Positions 7,345 through 15,117 of a DNA stretch of 64,000 nt are shown here, piece by piece. A program made the translations under genes and the position numbers. The notes beneath the pieces were generated by a model. It saw only the letters and a program-made list of their open reading frames with translations. It was not told the DNA's origin and searched no databases. Source of the stretch: Nitrospira sp. (lineage in GTDB: Bacteria > Nitrospirota > Nitrospiria > Nitrospirales > Nitrospiraceae); the NCBI GenBank assembly GCA_024998565.1, contig JACOEM010000001.1, forward strand, positions 124,001 through 188,000, in the 5' to 3' direction. Position 1 is the stretch's first letter. Every line of letters begins with the position of its first letter.

Positions 7345-9840
7345 TTACCCCTCGACCTTTTCCACGAGAATTTTGAAATGCGTGGCATCAGGCTCCAACG
7401 GTCCCTCTGCCAGAATCTTGTGCCCGTCATTGCGCAAGCTCATCGGCACATTCCGTATGGGCTCTCCCGCATCGAGCCAGACTTCCAGTTGCTCGCCGCT
7501 GTCCATCATTTCCAATTTCAATTTCGTCTTCACATAGTTCATCGGGCAGGCCACGCCGCGCAGATCGTATACAGGCGCCTGAGCCGCGGCAACAGGTGCG
7601 GGTGCGGCTGTCGCCGGGGCACTAGCCGGAGTCGGCACGACATCTTCCTTCACCTGGGCCAGCTTCAGATCTTTGCCCATTTGTTCGGTGGCTGCACGAC
7701 AGACCGCGAGAAACCGCTTGGCGAAGGCCATTTTCTCCGTCGCGGCCTCGGCAGTCGCGTCCTTAGATCCAAGGTCGCCGACTTGCGCCCCAAGATTCTT
7801 ATAGGTCGCCGGAACGATCCCTTTGCTGGCCAGTCGCTGATCGAACTCCTGGAAGGTTTCGGCATCGGTGGCCGGATCGAGACCTTCGGTCACTAAAAGA
7901 CCTTTCGCCGCCGCCAGTACCGCCCGATACGATTTATTCACCGACAGGGCATACTGATGTTTCTCGACCAGCAATTTCGCCTGGTAGAGCTCCTGGTCGG
8001 CCTCTAACATACGGTCGTCGATCATCTCCAAAGCGCCACCCGCGCACTCGCCAGGGCCCAGATCCTCCAGCACGAATTCCGCCTCACCTTCCCAGTCGTA
8101 GTAATAGGTCGAATCCTGCTCGTACGGCGGAACGATCGTGTAAGGGATGAGTTCGTCTTTCAGAACATGTTTCCCGACACGCGCAATGAACGACTGGAGG
8201 CTCTCACCCGCCTTCCGATCCCGACGATAGACGTCCACCAAATGGCGCACCGCGGCTGGAACGTTCTTCGCCGGCAACTTGACCACCAACTGTCCGATCT
8301 TCGGCGTGCCATCCACATGTCCGCCGAGATGCAGTTCATAATGCGGCGCCGTATGTTCTCCGAGACGTTTGCCGACTCCGTGCAACCCGATGGTGGCGAT
8401 ATGGTGCTGGGCGCAGGAATTATGGCACCCACTGATCTTGACGCTCACATCCCGAAGATCTTCCGGAACCTGACCGGCGGGAAACACTTCCGCCAGCGCC
8501 CTGGCCATCCCCTTAGATGAGGTAATTCCCAATCCGCAGGTGTCAGTGCCCGGGCAGGCGATGATGTCTTCGACGAGCTCTGCGCCGGGATCGCCTAAGC
8601 TGTGCTGCACCAGTTCCTGATAGAACTCCTCCAACCGCCCCTCGGGAATCCACCGGATGACCATGTTCTGATTGATGGTCGTGCGGATGTTCCCGTTCGA
8701 ATACCGTTCGGCCAAGTCAGCGACGACCCACATTTGCTCGCCCGTCAGATCGCCCATCGGCAACTTGATCGCCGCCGTCACAAAACCATCCTGTCGCTGC
8801 GGCACGACATTGGTGCGCTTCCAGGCCTGAAACGCGGAGACCTGGCCATTGAGTGACACGGCGCCGTTCCCGCTGCCGTTGCCGTGACCGTTGGACAGGA
8901 CACCGGCCTTGGTCGGCATAATGAGCGGCGGCGCATCGGCATAGTCCAGCAGCTTGATCGGCTCGTGCGTCGGCACGGCATACCCCATGGCCGCGTAGGC
9001 CGCCTCCCAGCGGCGCTTGAATTCGTCGAACCCGAGCTTCTCGATGACGAACTTCATGCGGGCCTTGTTGCGATTCTTACGGTTCCCCAGCGTATCGAAC
9101 ACCTTAATGACCGCCTCGATAGTCGGGAGCAGTTCGTCCATGGGCGTAAATTCGCGCAGCACCTGGGCCATGCGCGGCGTCGAGCCCAATCCACCGCCCG
9201 CCACCATCCGGAACCCGATAGTTCCGTCGGCCCGCTTCGCCGCCAGCAACCCGATGTCGTGAATGGGCGTCAGCGCGCAGTCCTGTCGGCATCCGGACAG
9301 GGCAATCTTGAACTTCCGCGGGAGACTCTGATTCAGCGGATTGCGCAGCAGATGATAGGCCACCGTCTTCGCGTATGGCGTGACATCGAACACTTCGCCT
9401 TGGCACACACCCGCCAGATGACAGGCCGTGACGTTCCGTACCGTATTCGCGCAGGCCTCGCGCGTGGTCAACCCCACGGAGGCCATCAGACGCATCATCT
9501 CGGGGACGTGTTTGAGCTCCACAAAGTGCAGCTGAATGTCCTGCCGTGTGGTGACATGACCCACGCCCGTGGCATACTGGTCGGCGAGATCGGCCACTTG
9601 CCGCAATTGATTCCCTGTCAGCCCTCCAAACGGGATCTTAATCCGCACCATCTGGACACCAGGTTGCCGCTGGCCGTAAATGCCATATTGCAGCCGGAAG
9701 GGCTTGAAGATGTCGGTGGAGAGGTCTCCGCCCAGGACACGTTGGGCTTCCGCCTCAAACGTTTCGATTTCTTCGACTATATGGGCCGGAATGGGCTCCG
9801 TTTTGATCGCTGGGCGGAGAGCCACTGTATTAGGAGTCAT
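7345..9840 (-). CDS. Siroheme sulfite/nitrite reductase fused to helical and TusA domains
   Basis: An 831-residue fusion. The first about 560 residues are a two-repeat nitrite/sulfite reductase, which reduces sulfite to sulfide with siroheme and [4Fe-4S]. The cofactor motif C-x5-C ... C-x3-C occurs in both halves: Cys140/146/184/188 and about Cys429/435/472/476 (CPGTDTC and CHNSC). Known single-cluster enzymes keep only the second set. A Gly/Asn-rich linker (HGNGSGNG) separates the halves. Residues about 600-720 form an alpha-helical, HEPN-like stretch. An Ala/Pro linker follows, then a TusA/SirA sulfur-carrier domain (VYDLRGVACPMN, with Cys in the CPxx motif). Sulfite placed in context with cysH, cysD and cysN argues for sulfite as the main substrate. 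The gene is second in the operon, after rrf2. Confidence 0.9.
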   Translation of the reverse strand: MTPNTVALRPAIKTEPIPAHIVEEIETFEAEAQRVLGGDLSTDIFKPFRLQYGIYGQRQPGVQMVRIKIPFGGLTGNQLRQVADLADQYATGVGHVTTRQDIQLHFVELKHVPEMMRLMASVGLTTREACANTVRNVTACHLAGVCQGEVFDVTPYAKTVAYHLLRNPLNQSLPRKFKIALSGCRQDCALTPIHDIGLLAAKRADGTIGFRMVAGGGLGSTPRMAQVLREFTPMDELLPTIEAVIKVFDTLGNRKNRNKARMKFVIEKLGFDEFKRRWEAAYAAMGYAVPTHEPIKLLDYADAPPLIMPTKAGVLSNGHGNGSGNGAVSLNGQVSAFQAWKRTNVVPQRQDGFVTAAIKLPMGDLTGEQMWVVADLAERYSNGNIRTTINQNMVIRWIPEGRLEEFYQELVQHSLGDPGAELVEDIIACPGTDTCGLGITSSKGMARALAEVFPAGQVPEDLRDVSVKISGCHNSCAQHHIATIGLHGVGKRLGEHTAPHYELHLGGHVDGTPKIGQLVVKLPAKNVPAAVRHLVDVYRRDRKAGESLQSFIARVGKHVLKDELIPYTIVPPYEQDSTYYYDWEGEAEFVLEDLGPGECAGGALEMIDDRMLEADQELYQAKLLVEKHQYALSVNKSYRAVLAAAKGLLVTEGLDPATDAETFQEFDQRLASKGIVPATYKNLGAQVGDLGSKDATAEAATEKMAFAKRFLAVCRAATEQMGKDLKLAQVKEDVVPTPASAPATAAPAPVAAAQAPVYDLRGVACPMNYVKTKLKLEMMDSGEQLEVWLDAGEPIRNVPMSLRNDGHKILAEGPLEPDATHFKILVEKVEG

Positions 9841-9894
9841 AATAACGACCTCGTCGGTTAGGAAGTAATGTGCGTGCGCATGATTCAGGCCGCT

Positions 9895-10347
9895 TCAGAT
9901 GTGGTACATCAACGTGTGCTGCGCGTCGAGGGCCCGCTGGCGCTTGGCCAACTCCTCGACCGTGACTTCCGAAAGAACACTCAGTTCCGCCCGTTTCACG
10001 CGATCCCAAATGTGAGCGAGCAGCGCCTCCTGCTTGGCCCCACGCGAGGACGAATGTTTCGGACCACCCTCTCCATTTGTCGTGAGAAGCGGGCCCTCCA
10101 GTGCATCGAGAATGTCTGCCACGGAGAGCTCCGAGGGCTTACGGCTCAACACGTACCCCCCTTGGGCCCCGCGCTGACTTGCCACCACCCCGGCTTTCTT
10201 CATCGCGTGGAGCACCTGCTCGAGGAACCGGGCCGGAATCGCCTGTCGCTTGGCAATCGACTTGGCGCAGACAGGCTGCTCCGCATGATGGAGCGCAAGA
10301 TCCACGGCGGCAATAATTCCGTAGGTCGCTCGAAGGCTCACCTTCAT
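9895..10347 (-). CDS. Rrf2-family transcriptional regulator heading the sulfur operon
   Basis: A 150-residue winged-helix regulator beginning MKVSLRATYGIIAAVDLALH. It has the family segments AKRQAIPARFLEQVLHAMKKAG (quoted in part: PARFLEQVLHAMKKAG) and GAQGGYVLSRKP, the wing. The only cysteine is Cys27, so the three-Cys [2Fe-2S] site of IscR is absent; in that respect it resembles CymR, the cysteine-metabolism repressor of Firmicutes. It lies 54 bases upstream of the sulfite reductase gene in the same direction, with a strong sigma70-like promoter in front. It therefore probably senses sulfur status and autoregulates the operon (inference). Confidence 0.88.
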   Translation of the reverse strand: MKVSLRATYGIIAAVDLALHHAEQPVCAKSIAKRQAIPARFLEQVLHAMKKAGVVASQRGAQGGYVLSRKPSELSVADILDALEGPLLTTNGEGGPKHSSSRGAKQEALLAHIWDRVKRAELSVLSEVTVEELAKRQRALDAQHTLMYHI

Positions 10348-10378
10348 TTGCGAGTATTCCGATGGGGATTCATGGATC

Positions 10379-10408
10379 TCTATACCTTGCGCGCAACTTT
10401 CCTGTCAA
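10379..10408 (-). promoter_or_regulatory. Sigma70-like promoter of the rrf2-sulfate assimilation operon
   Basis: On the minus strand TTGACA (10408-10403) and TATAGA (10384-10379) are separated by 18 bases, about 30 bases before the rrf2 ATG. Both hexamers are close to consensus and this is the only such pair upstream of the operon. Confidence 0.65.
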
Positions 10409-10631
10409 GCAAGGGTAGATGCACATCAAACCAGCATGCCGTTGGGAACCAAGCGCTCATGACTTGCCCGAGACAGCCACCCGTGCGAGCGATTCATATT
10501 GAAGAACCGTGGCTCGCCAGTGCAGTGCCTTCAGCCGCGATGAACTGGTGGTAGAAGCCAGTCATGACCGCGCCCGCGCACCATGAGTTCACCCCTGTCG
10601 TCTGCGCGTCATTACAATGCATTTTTCGTCA

Positions 10632-10660
10632 TTGACATCATCTAGGGGCTGAGCAATAAT
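10632..10660 (+). promoter_or_regulatory. Sigma70-like promoter of the Fis-type regulator gene
   Basis: TTGACA (10632-10637) and AATAAT (10655-10660) are spaced by exactly 17 bases, 27 bases upstream of the ATG at 10688. Confidence 0.6.
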
Positions 10661-10687
10661 CCCGCCCTCTTCTTCCTCGGTACCTTC

Positions 10688-11278
10688 ATGACGCTGCGTT
10701 CATCAACATTTAATATTCTCTTGCTCAGCACAGACAGCGAGATTCAGGCTCACTACAAGGACCTGTTCGGCGAGCAAGCGGTCACCATCGGCCGTGACGG
10801 ATTGTCGCTTCCGAAGGAACCGGCAAAGCGTGCGTACGATGCCGTCATCGTAGAATCGAAAGCACAGTCTGCTGCAGACCTTGGGAAACTGTTTGGGGGG
10901 ATCGATCCTGCGCGCACGCTCCTGGTCGTAGGCTCTCGAACCGTGCTGAAACGGACGGCCACGTCGCTCCACGCGGCCAAAGCCCCCAAGGCAGACCTGT
11001 CGCTATCCAATGGAAATGCACCGGGGCAATCGGTCTGTCTGGAATCTTTTCTGGAACATAAAGTCGGCGATTTCGTCAAAGGGATGCGCAACGGCTCGGG
11101 AAGAAACCTCCACCCGATGCTGATCGCCGCCGTCGAACGCCCGTTGATCCTGCTGACCCTGCGGGAGACCAAGGGAAACCAGATTCAAGCCGCAGAGCTG
11201 CTCGGACTGAATCGAAACACGTTGAGAAAAAAGATCCTCGATCTGGATATTCCGGTCAAACGCGCCAGGGCGAGCTAG
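10688..11278 (+). CDS. Fis-type DNA-binding protein with a receiver-like N-terminal domain lacking the phospho-Asp
   Basis: A 196-residue protein. The C-terminal about 45 residues are a Fis/NtrC-type helix-turn-helix (TKGNQIQAAELLGLNRNTLR). The N-terminal about 85 residues follow the pattern of a CheY-like receiver (FNILLLSTDSEIQ, YDAVIVESK, TLLVVGS). Where the phosphorylated Asp would end the third strand there is VIVES, so the domain cannot be phosphorylated in the usual way. The layout resembles atypical orphan regulators. The gene is single, with its own promoter, and HU follows 97 bases later. It could equally be a nucleoid-type Fis homologue with an added domain; the target genes are unknown. 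Confidence 0.7.
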   Translation: MTLRSSTFNILLLSTDSEIQAHYKDLFGEQAVTIGRDGLSLPKEPAKRAYDAVIVESKAQSAADLGKLFGGIDPARTLLVVGSRTVLKRTATSLHAAKAPKADLSLSNGNAPGQSVCLESFLEHKVGDFVKGMRNGSGRNLHPMLIAAVERPLILLTLRETKGNQIQAAELLGLNRNTLRKKILDLDIPVKRARAS

Positions 11279-11374
11279 ATTCGCGCGCACCTCAACTCAT
11301 CAGCACCTCACCAGAGGCGTAGAATCTGTACGCCCATATATCCACCGGTCGCCAACCACCAACGGAGGGAAGCA

Positions 11375-11647
11375 ATGACCAAGGAAGAATTGATCGCGAA
11401 AATGGCGAACAGCGCCGGCATCACCAAGGTCGCCGCAACAGTAGCGCTCGAGGCCTTCACCGGAGCCGTCACCACGTCGCTCAAGAAGGGGAAACGCGTG
11501 ACTCTGGTGAACTTCGGGACGTTTACGATTTCAAAACGCAAGGCCAGGATGGGACGCAATCCACGAACCGGGGAAGCCTTGAAGATTCCTGCCGCCCGCA
11601 TTCCCAAGTTTTCGGCCGGCAAAGAACTGAAAGCAGCGGTCAAGTAG
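11375..11647 (+). CDS. hup: HU-family nucleoid protein
   Basis: A 90-residue basic protein of normal HU length. It begins MTKEELIAKMANSAGITKV, and the DNA-intercalating beta-arm carries the signature GRNPRTGEALKIPA with the conserved Pro. It bends and compacts DNA as a dimer. A strong ribosome-binding site (GGAGGGAAGC) precedes the ATG. It lies between the Fis-type gene and tRNA-Val. Confidence 0.95.
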   Translation: MTKEELIAKMANSAGITKVAATVALEAFTGAVTTSLKKGKRVTLVNFGTFTISKRKARMGRNPRTGEALKIPAARIPKFSAGKELKAAVK

Positions 11648-11740
11648 ACCTTTGCTGATACACCCGATGATACCTGACCGGCAAGCCGGCTTCGCCTTCT
11701 GGATGGGAAAGAGAAAAGCCTGTCTTGCCGCCGGGTTTCC

Positions 11741-11769
11741 TTGACACTCTTGGTGAGGCTGTATTAGCA
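11741..11769 (+). promoter_or_regulatory. Probable promoter of tRNA-Val
   Basis: TTGACA at 11741-11746 is followed by an AT-rich stretch GTATTAGCAT. The -10 could be TATTAG (15-base spacer) or TTAGCA (17-base spacer). It lies 13-36 bases upstream of the tRNA. Confidence 0.5.
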
Positions 11770-11781
11770 TCGCCGGGCGAT

Positions 11782-11856
11782 AGGCGCGTAGCTCAGGGGG
11801 AGAGCGCTACCTTGACACGGTAGAGGTCGACGGTTCAAGACCGTCCGCGCCTACCA
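11782..11856 (+). tRNA. tRNA-Val (anticodon GAC)
   Basis: A full cloverleaf is visible. The 7-bp acceptor stem is AGGCGCG/CGCGCCT, and the D arm is GCTC...GAGC. The anticodon stem CTACC/GGTAG encloses loop TTGACAC (anticodon GAC), and the T arm is GACGG TTCAAGA CCGTC. The discriminator is A and the CCA end is encoded. It reads valine codons GUC and GUU. Confidence 0.95.
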
Positions 11857-11942
11857 TTTTTGCTCTTGCGCACCGTTCGTGATCCGACTACCGGCAGCAT
11901 GGTGGTCGGCACGGCGTTGTATTTTTTGTAGGATTGACCGGA

Positions 11943-13898
11943 GTGGCCTCACAGCTCATTCACATTACCCTTCCTGACGGAACTCGAAAACAAGTACCAG
12001 CAGGATGCACCGTCCGAGAGGCTCTCACTCCGGAAGGTGGACGCCTCGATCCCAAGGTCTTGGCCGCGAAGATCAATGGCGAGCCAATGGACCTGTCGCG
12101 TCCATTGGAGCAGGACGCCACCATCGAGCCCTTGACGTTCGAGTCTGCCGAAGGGCGCGAGGTCTATCGCCACAGCAGCACCCACATCATGGCGCAGGCC
12201 GTCAAGGAAGTATTCCCGACCGCCCAGCTCACGATCGGCCCGGCATTGGATGATGGGTTCTATTACGATTTCGCGTTCGACCGCCCGTTCACGCCAGAAG
12301 ATCTGGAAAAGATCGAGGCGCGCGCCATTGAGATTATGAAGCGTGGCCTGACGGTCACCCGGAGCGAACTATCCAAGCAGGACGCCATCAAGTTTTTCCA
12401 GGAACGGGGGGAAGGCTACAAAGTCGAGCTAATCAACAGCTTCGACGATGCGTCTCCCATTTCGCTGTACCGCCAAGGAGAGTTTGTCGATCTCTGTCGC
12501 GGGCCGCACCTCCCCACCACCGGATACGTCGGGGCGTTCAAGCTCCTGTCCACCGGCGGCGCGTACTGGCGTGGCGATGAGCGCAACCCGATGTTGCAGC
12601 GGGTCTACGGCACGTCCTTCCCGACAAAAAAAGAACTCGATGCCCATCTCGCGAAGTTAGAAGAGATCAAGCGCCGTGACCATCGGAAACTCGGCAAGGA
12701 ACTGGATCTGATTACGATTCAGGATGAGATCGGTCCCGGCTTGGTTCTGTGGCACCCCAAGGGCTCGCTGATCCGGCTGCTGATCGAAAATTTCTGGCGG
12801 GAGCAACATATCAAGGACGGCTACGATCTGGTGTATTCGCCCCATGTCGCCCGGCTGGACCTGTGGAAGACCAGCGGCCACGTCGATTACTACCGCGAAA
12901 ACATGTTCGCGTCGATGAAGCTGGAAGGCAGCGAGTATCAGCTCAAACCGATGAACTGCCCCTTCCACATCATGATCTACAAATCCCATATGCGAAGTTA
13001 TCGGGATTTGCCGATCCGTTATGGCGAGCTAGGGACCGTCTACCGCTATGAACGCACGGGTGTGCTGCACGGCCTGCTGCGCGTCCGCGGGTTTACCCAG
13101 GACGACGCGCATCTGTTTTGCCGTCCCGATCAGATCGAAGCCGAAGTCAGCCGCGTACTGGACTTCACGTTTTTCGTCCTCGGCACCTTCGGTTTTAGCG
13201 AGTTTGAAGTGTATCTTTCGACCCGTCCGGAGAAGTCCGTCGGCTCTGAAGAGAACTGGACCATCGCCACCAATGCGCTCGAAGCGGCGCTCAAGAGCCG
13301 CGGCGTGGCCTACGAAGTGGATCCCGGCGAAGGGGTCTTCTACGGCCCGAAGATCGACATCAAGATTAAAGACGTCCTCGGTCGATCCTGGCAATGCTCG
13401 ACGGTCCAGGTCGACTTCAACAATCCTGAGCGGTTCAAGTTGGCCTATACCGGCGAAGACGGCAAGGCGCATCAGCCGATCATGATTCATCGGGCGCTCA
13501 TGGGCTCCATCGAACGCTTCTTCGGCATTCTGATTGAGCACTATGCCGGCGCCTTTCCGACCTGGCTGGCCCCGGTACAGGCAGTGGTGCTCACGATCAC
13601 GGACAACCAGCAGGAATTTGCGGCAAAGATCGTCTCCACGCTCAAGAGCCACGGATTTCGAGTTGAAGCAGACATCCGCAACGAGAAGATCGGCTTTAAG
13701 ATCCGCGAAGCGGAAAAGAACAAGATTCCTTATATGCTGGTCGTGGGAGATAAGGAAGTGCAGAGCGGCATGGTGTCGGTTCGCGGCCGAAGCGGCGCGA
13801 ATCACGGGAGTATGCCGATTGAAGCGTTCCTCGAACTCCTTCGCACAGATGCGAATCAAACATTGCGTCAAACGGCAACCCATTCACAAACGAGGTGA
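11943..13898 (+). CDS. thrS: Threonyl-tRNA synthetase
   Basis: A class II synthetase of about 650 residues that charges tRNA-Thr. Domains in order are the TGS domain (ITLPDGTRKQVPAG), the editing domain with HSSTHIMAQAVK, the catalytic core with MNCPFHIMIY (zinc-ligand Cys) and RYERTGVLHGLLRVRGF (motif 2, quoted in part), motif 3 HRALMGSIERFFGILIEH, and the anticodon-binding domain. I chose the GTG at 11943, nine bases after AGGA; the TTG at 11934 abuts that sequence and adds only three residues. It is the first gene of thrS-infC-rpmI-rplT. Confidence 0.95.
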   Translation: MASQLIHITLPDGTRKQVPAGCTVREALTPEGGRLDPKVLAAKINGEPMDLSRPLEQDATIEPLTFESAEGREVYRHSSTHIMAQAVKEVFPTAQLTIGPALDDGFYYDFAFDRPFTPEDLEKIEARAIEIMKRGLTVTRSELSKQDAIKFFQERGEGYKVELINSFDDASPISLYRQGEFVDLCRGPHLPTTGYVGAFKLLSTGGAYWRGDERNPMLQRVYGTSFPTKKELDAHLAKLEEIKRRDHRKLGKELDLITIQDEIGPGLVLWHPKGSLIRLLIENFWREQHIKDGYDLVYSPHVARLDLWKTSGHVDYYRENMFASMKLEGSEYQLKPMNCPFHIMIYKSHMRSYRDLPIRYGELGTVYRYERTGVLHGLLRVRGFTQDDAHLFCRPDQIEAEVSRVLDFTFFVLGTFGFSEFEVYLSTRPEKSVGSEENWTIATNALEAALKSRGVAYEVDPGEGVFYGPKIDIKIKDVLGRSWQCSTVQVDFNNPERFKLAYTGEDGKAHQPIMIHRALMGSIERFFGILIEHYAGAFPTWLAPVQAVVLTITDNQQEFAAKIVSTLKSHGFRVEADIRNEKIGFKIREAEKNKIPYMLVVGDKEVQSGMVSVRGRSGANHGSMPIEAFLELLRTDANQTLRQTATHSQTR

Positions 13899-13901
13899 CC
13901 T

Positions 13902-14408
13902 ATCGTCCCTAAATTACGTGTAAACCGGGAAATCAGGATTCGGGAAGTTCGAGTCATCGGTCCTGAAGGCGAGCAACTGGGAATTCTGCCGACCGTAGAG
14001 GCCTTTAACAAGGCCCAGGAGGGGGGCTACGACCTTGTTGAGGTGGCTCCGACCTCGCAGCCGCCGGTTTGCCGCATCATGGACTATGGGAAGTATAAAT
14101 TCGAGCTCAGCAAGAAGGATCACCAGAGCCGGCGTCACCAGAAGTCGACCCAGGTCAAAGAGATCAAGTTGCGTCCCCGCACCGACAAGCACGATCTGGA
14201 GATCAAAATCCGTCAGATCAAGGAATTCCTGGCAGACGGCAACAAGACCAAGGTGACCTTGACCTATCGAGGACGCGAAATGGCCAATCAGGAAATGGGC
14301 CGAACAATGATGGCCAGCGTCATTAAGGAATGTACGGAAGCAGGGACCGTGGAGTTTGCGCCACGAATGGAAGGGCGGAGCCTGATCATGATTTTGGCTC
14401 CCAAATAG
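13902..14408 (+). CDS. infC: Translation initiation factor IF-3 with an ATC start codon
   Basis: A 168-residue protein of full IF-3 length. It reads (M)VPKLRVNREIRIREVRVIG, then APTSQPPVCRIMDYGKYK and the C-domain with VTLTYRGREMANQEMG. The thrS stop at 13896-13898 is in frame, and the first ATG, GTG or TTG in this frame is the GTG at 14043, well inside the N-domain. The only start that keeps the conserved N-terminus is ATC at 13902, preceded by GAGGTG. infC is known for AUU/AUC-type starts that let IF-3 repress its own translation, so this is very likely the real start. Gene callers that do not allow ATC would truncate the protein by 47 residues. Confidence 0.93.
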   Translation: MVPKLRVNREIRIREVRVIGPEGEQLGILPTVEAFNKAQEGGYDLVEVAPTSQPPVCRIMDYGKYKFELSKKDHQSRRHQKSTQVKEIKLRPRTDKHDLEIKIRQIKEFLADGNKTKVTLTYRGREMANQEMGRTMMASVIKECTEAGTVEFAPRMEGRSLIMILAPK

Positions 14409-14441
14409 TGTGCCGAGTGCACACAAGGAAGGAATGAACGC

Positions 14442-14639
14442 ATGAAAATAAAAATGAAAACCCACAGTGGCGCGAAGAAGCGGTTTCGACGCACAGGAAC
14501 GGGGAAGCTGGTTCGTCGGAAGGCCGGCGGTCGGCATTTGCTCACCGGCAAACCGCGCGACCGTAAGCGGAACCTGAAGGGCGCCGTTGAGGTGTCCTCC
14601 GCCTCGACCCCAGCACTGAACCGCATCCTTCCGCAGTAA
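14442..14639 (+). CDS. rpmI: Ribosomal protein L35
   Basis: A 65-residue basic protein with the family core MKTHSGAKKRFRRTGTGK and a Gly-Arg-rich HLLTGKPRDRKRNLK stretch. It is part of the 50S subunit. The ATG at 14442 is preceded by AAGGAAGG; an ATG four codons later would also work. It lies 33 bases after infC. Confidence 0.96.
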   Translation: MKIKMKTHSGAKKRFRRTGTGKLVRRKAGGRHLLTGKPRDRKRNLKGAVEVSSASTPALNRILPQ

Positions 14640-14684
14640 CGACGAATGGGCCGTGAACAGGATCTGAAAAAGGAGTAGCTCCCG

Positions 14685-15053
14685 ATGCCTCGTACAAAAG
14701 GTGGTCCGAAAACACGACAGCGGCGAAAGAAGCGCCTGAAACTGGCAAAAGGCCAGTATGGCGCCAAGAGCCGGCTGTTCCGAACAGCAACCGAATCGGT
14801 CGACAAGGGGCAGGCCTATGCCTACGTCGGACGAAAGAATCGCAAGCGCGATTTCCGCCAGCTCTGGATCGCACGCATCAGCGCTGCGACCCGCCTGCAC
14901 GGCATCGCGTATAGCCGCTTCATGAACGCCCTGAAGAAGGCGAATATCCTGCTGGATCGGAAGGTGTTGTCCGATATGGCGATCCGGGATATGGCGGGAT
15001 TTGAAAAACTCGTCGGGGTGGCCAAGCAGCAACTCGCGACTGCCGCGAGCTAA
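14685..15053 (+). CDS. rplT: Ribosomal protein L20
   Basis: A 122-residue protein beginning MPRTKGGPKTRQRRKKRLKL, with the L20 signature KNRKRDFRQLWIARISAA. It binds 23S rRNA early in assembly and in other bacteria represses rpmI-rplT by binding the mRNA. It is the last gene of the thrS operon. In many bacteria pheST follows here; in this window pheT ends convergently instead. Confidence 0.96.
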   Translation: MPRTKGGPKTRQRRKKRLKLAKGQYGAKSRLFRTATESVDKGQAYAYVGRKNRKRDFRQLWIARISAATRLHGIAYSRFMNALKKANILLDRKVLSDMAIRDMAGFEKLVGVAKQQLATAAS

Positions 15054-15076
15054 CGGTTAGGTTCGCACGAACGCTC

Positions 15077-15117
15077 TGTGACGGGAGAATCCTGATCGAA
15101 CGGATTTTCCCGTCACA
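15077..15117. terminator. Long hairpin between convergent rplT and pheT
   Basis: A 16-bp stem (TGTGACGGGAGAATCC against GGATTTTCCCGTCACA, with one G-T pair) and a 9-nt loop begins 24 bases past the rplT stop. Its right arm contains the pheT stop codon (15113-15115). It lacks a clear T-run on either strand, so it may act as a bidirectional terminator or as an mRNA 3' end stabiliser. Confidence 0.55.

Larger units (their letters stand above)
10348..10687. other. Divergent intergenic region between rrf2 and the Fis-type gene
   Basis: 340 bases without a gene. It holds the minus-strand promoter of the sulfur operon at its left end and a plus-strand promoter for the Fis-type regulator at its right end. 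I see no tRNA, small ORF with a good start, or clear operator palindrome in the middle. Confidence 0.6.

Noticed and set aside
14043-14408. Short infC starting at GTG 14043
   Set aside because: Would remove most of the IF-3 N-domain, which is well conserved upstream from the ATC at 13902.
13914-15032. Minus-strand open frame of about 370 codons opposite infC, rpmI and rplT
   Set aside because: Covers three certain translation genes in antisense and lacks a protein-like pattern.
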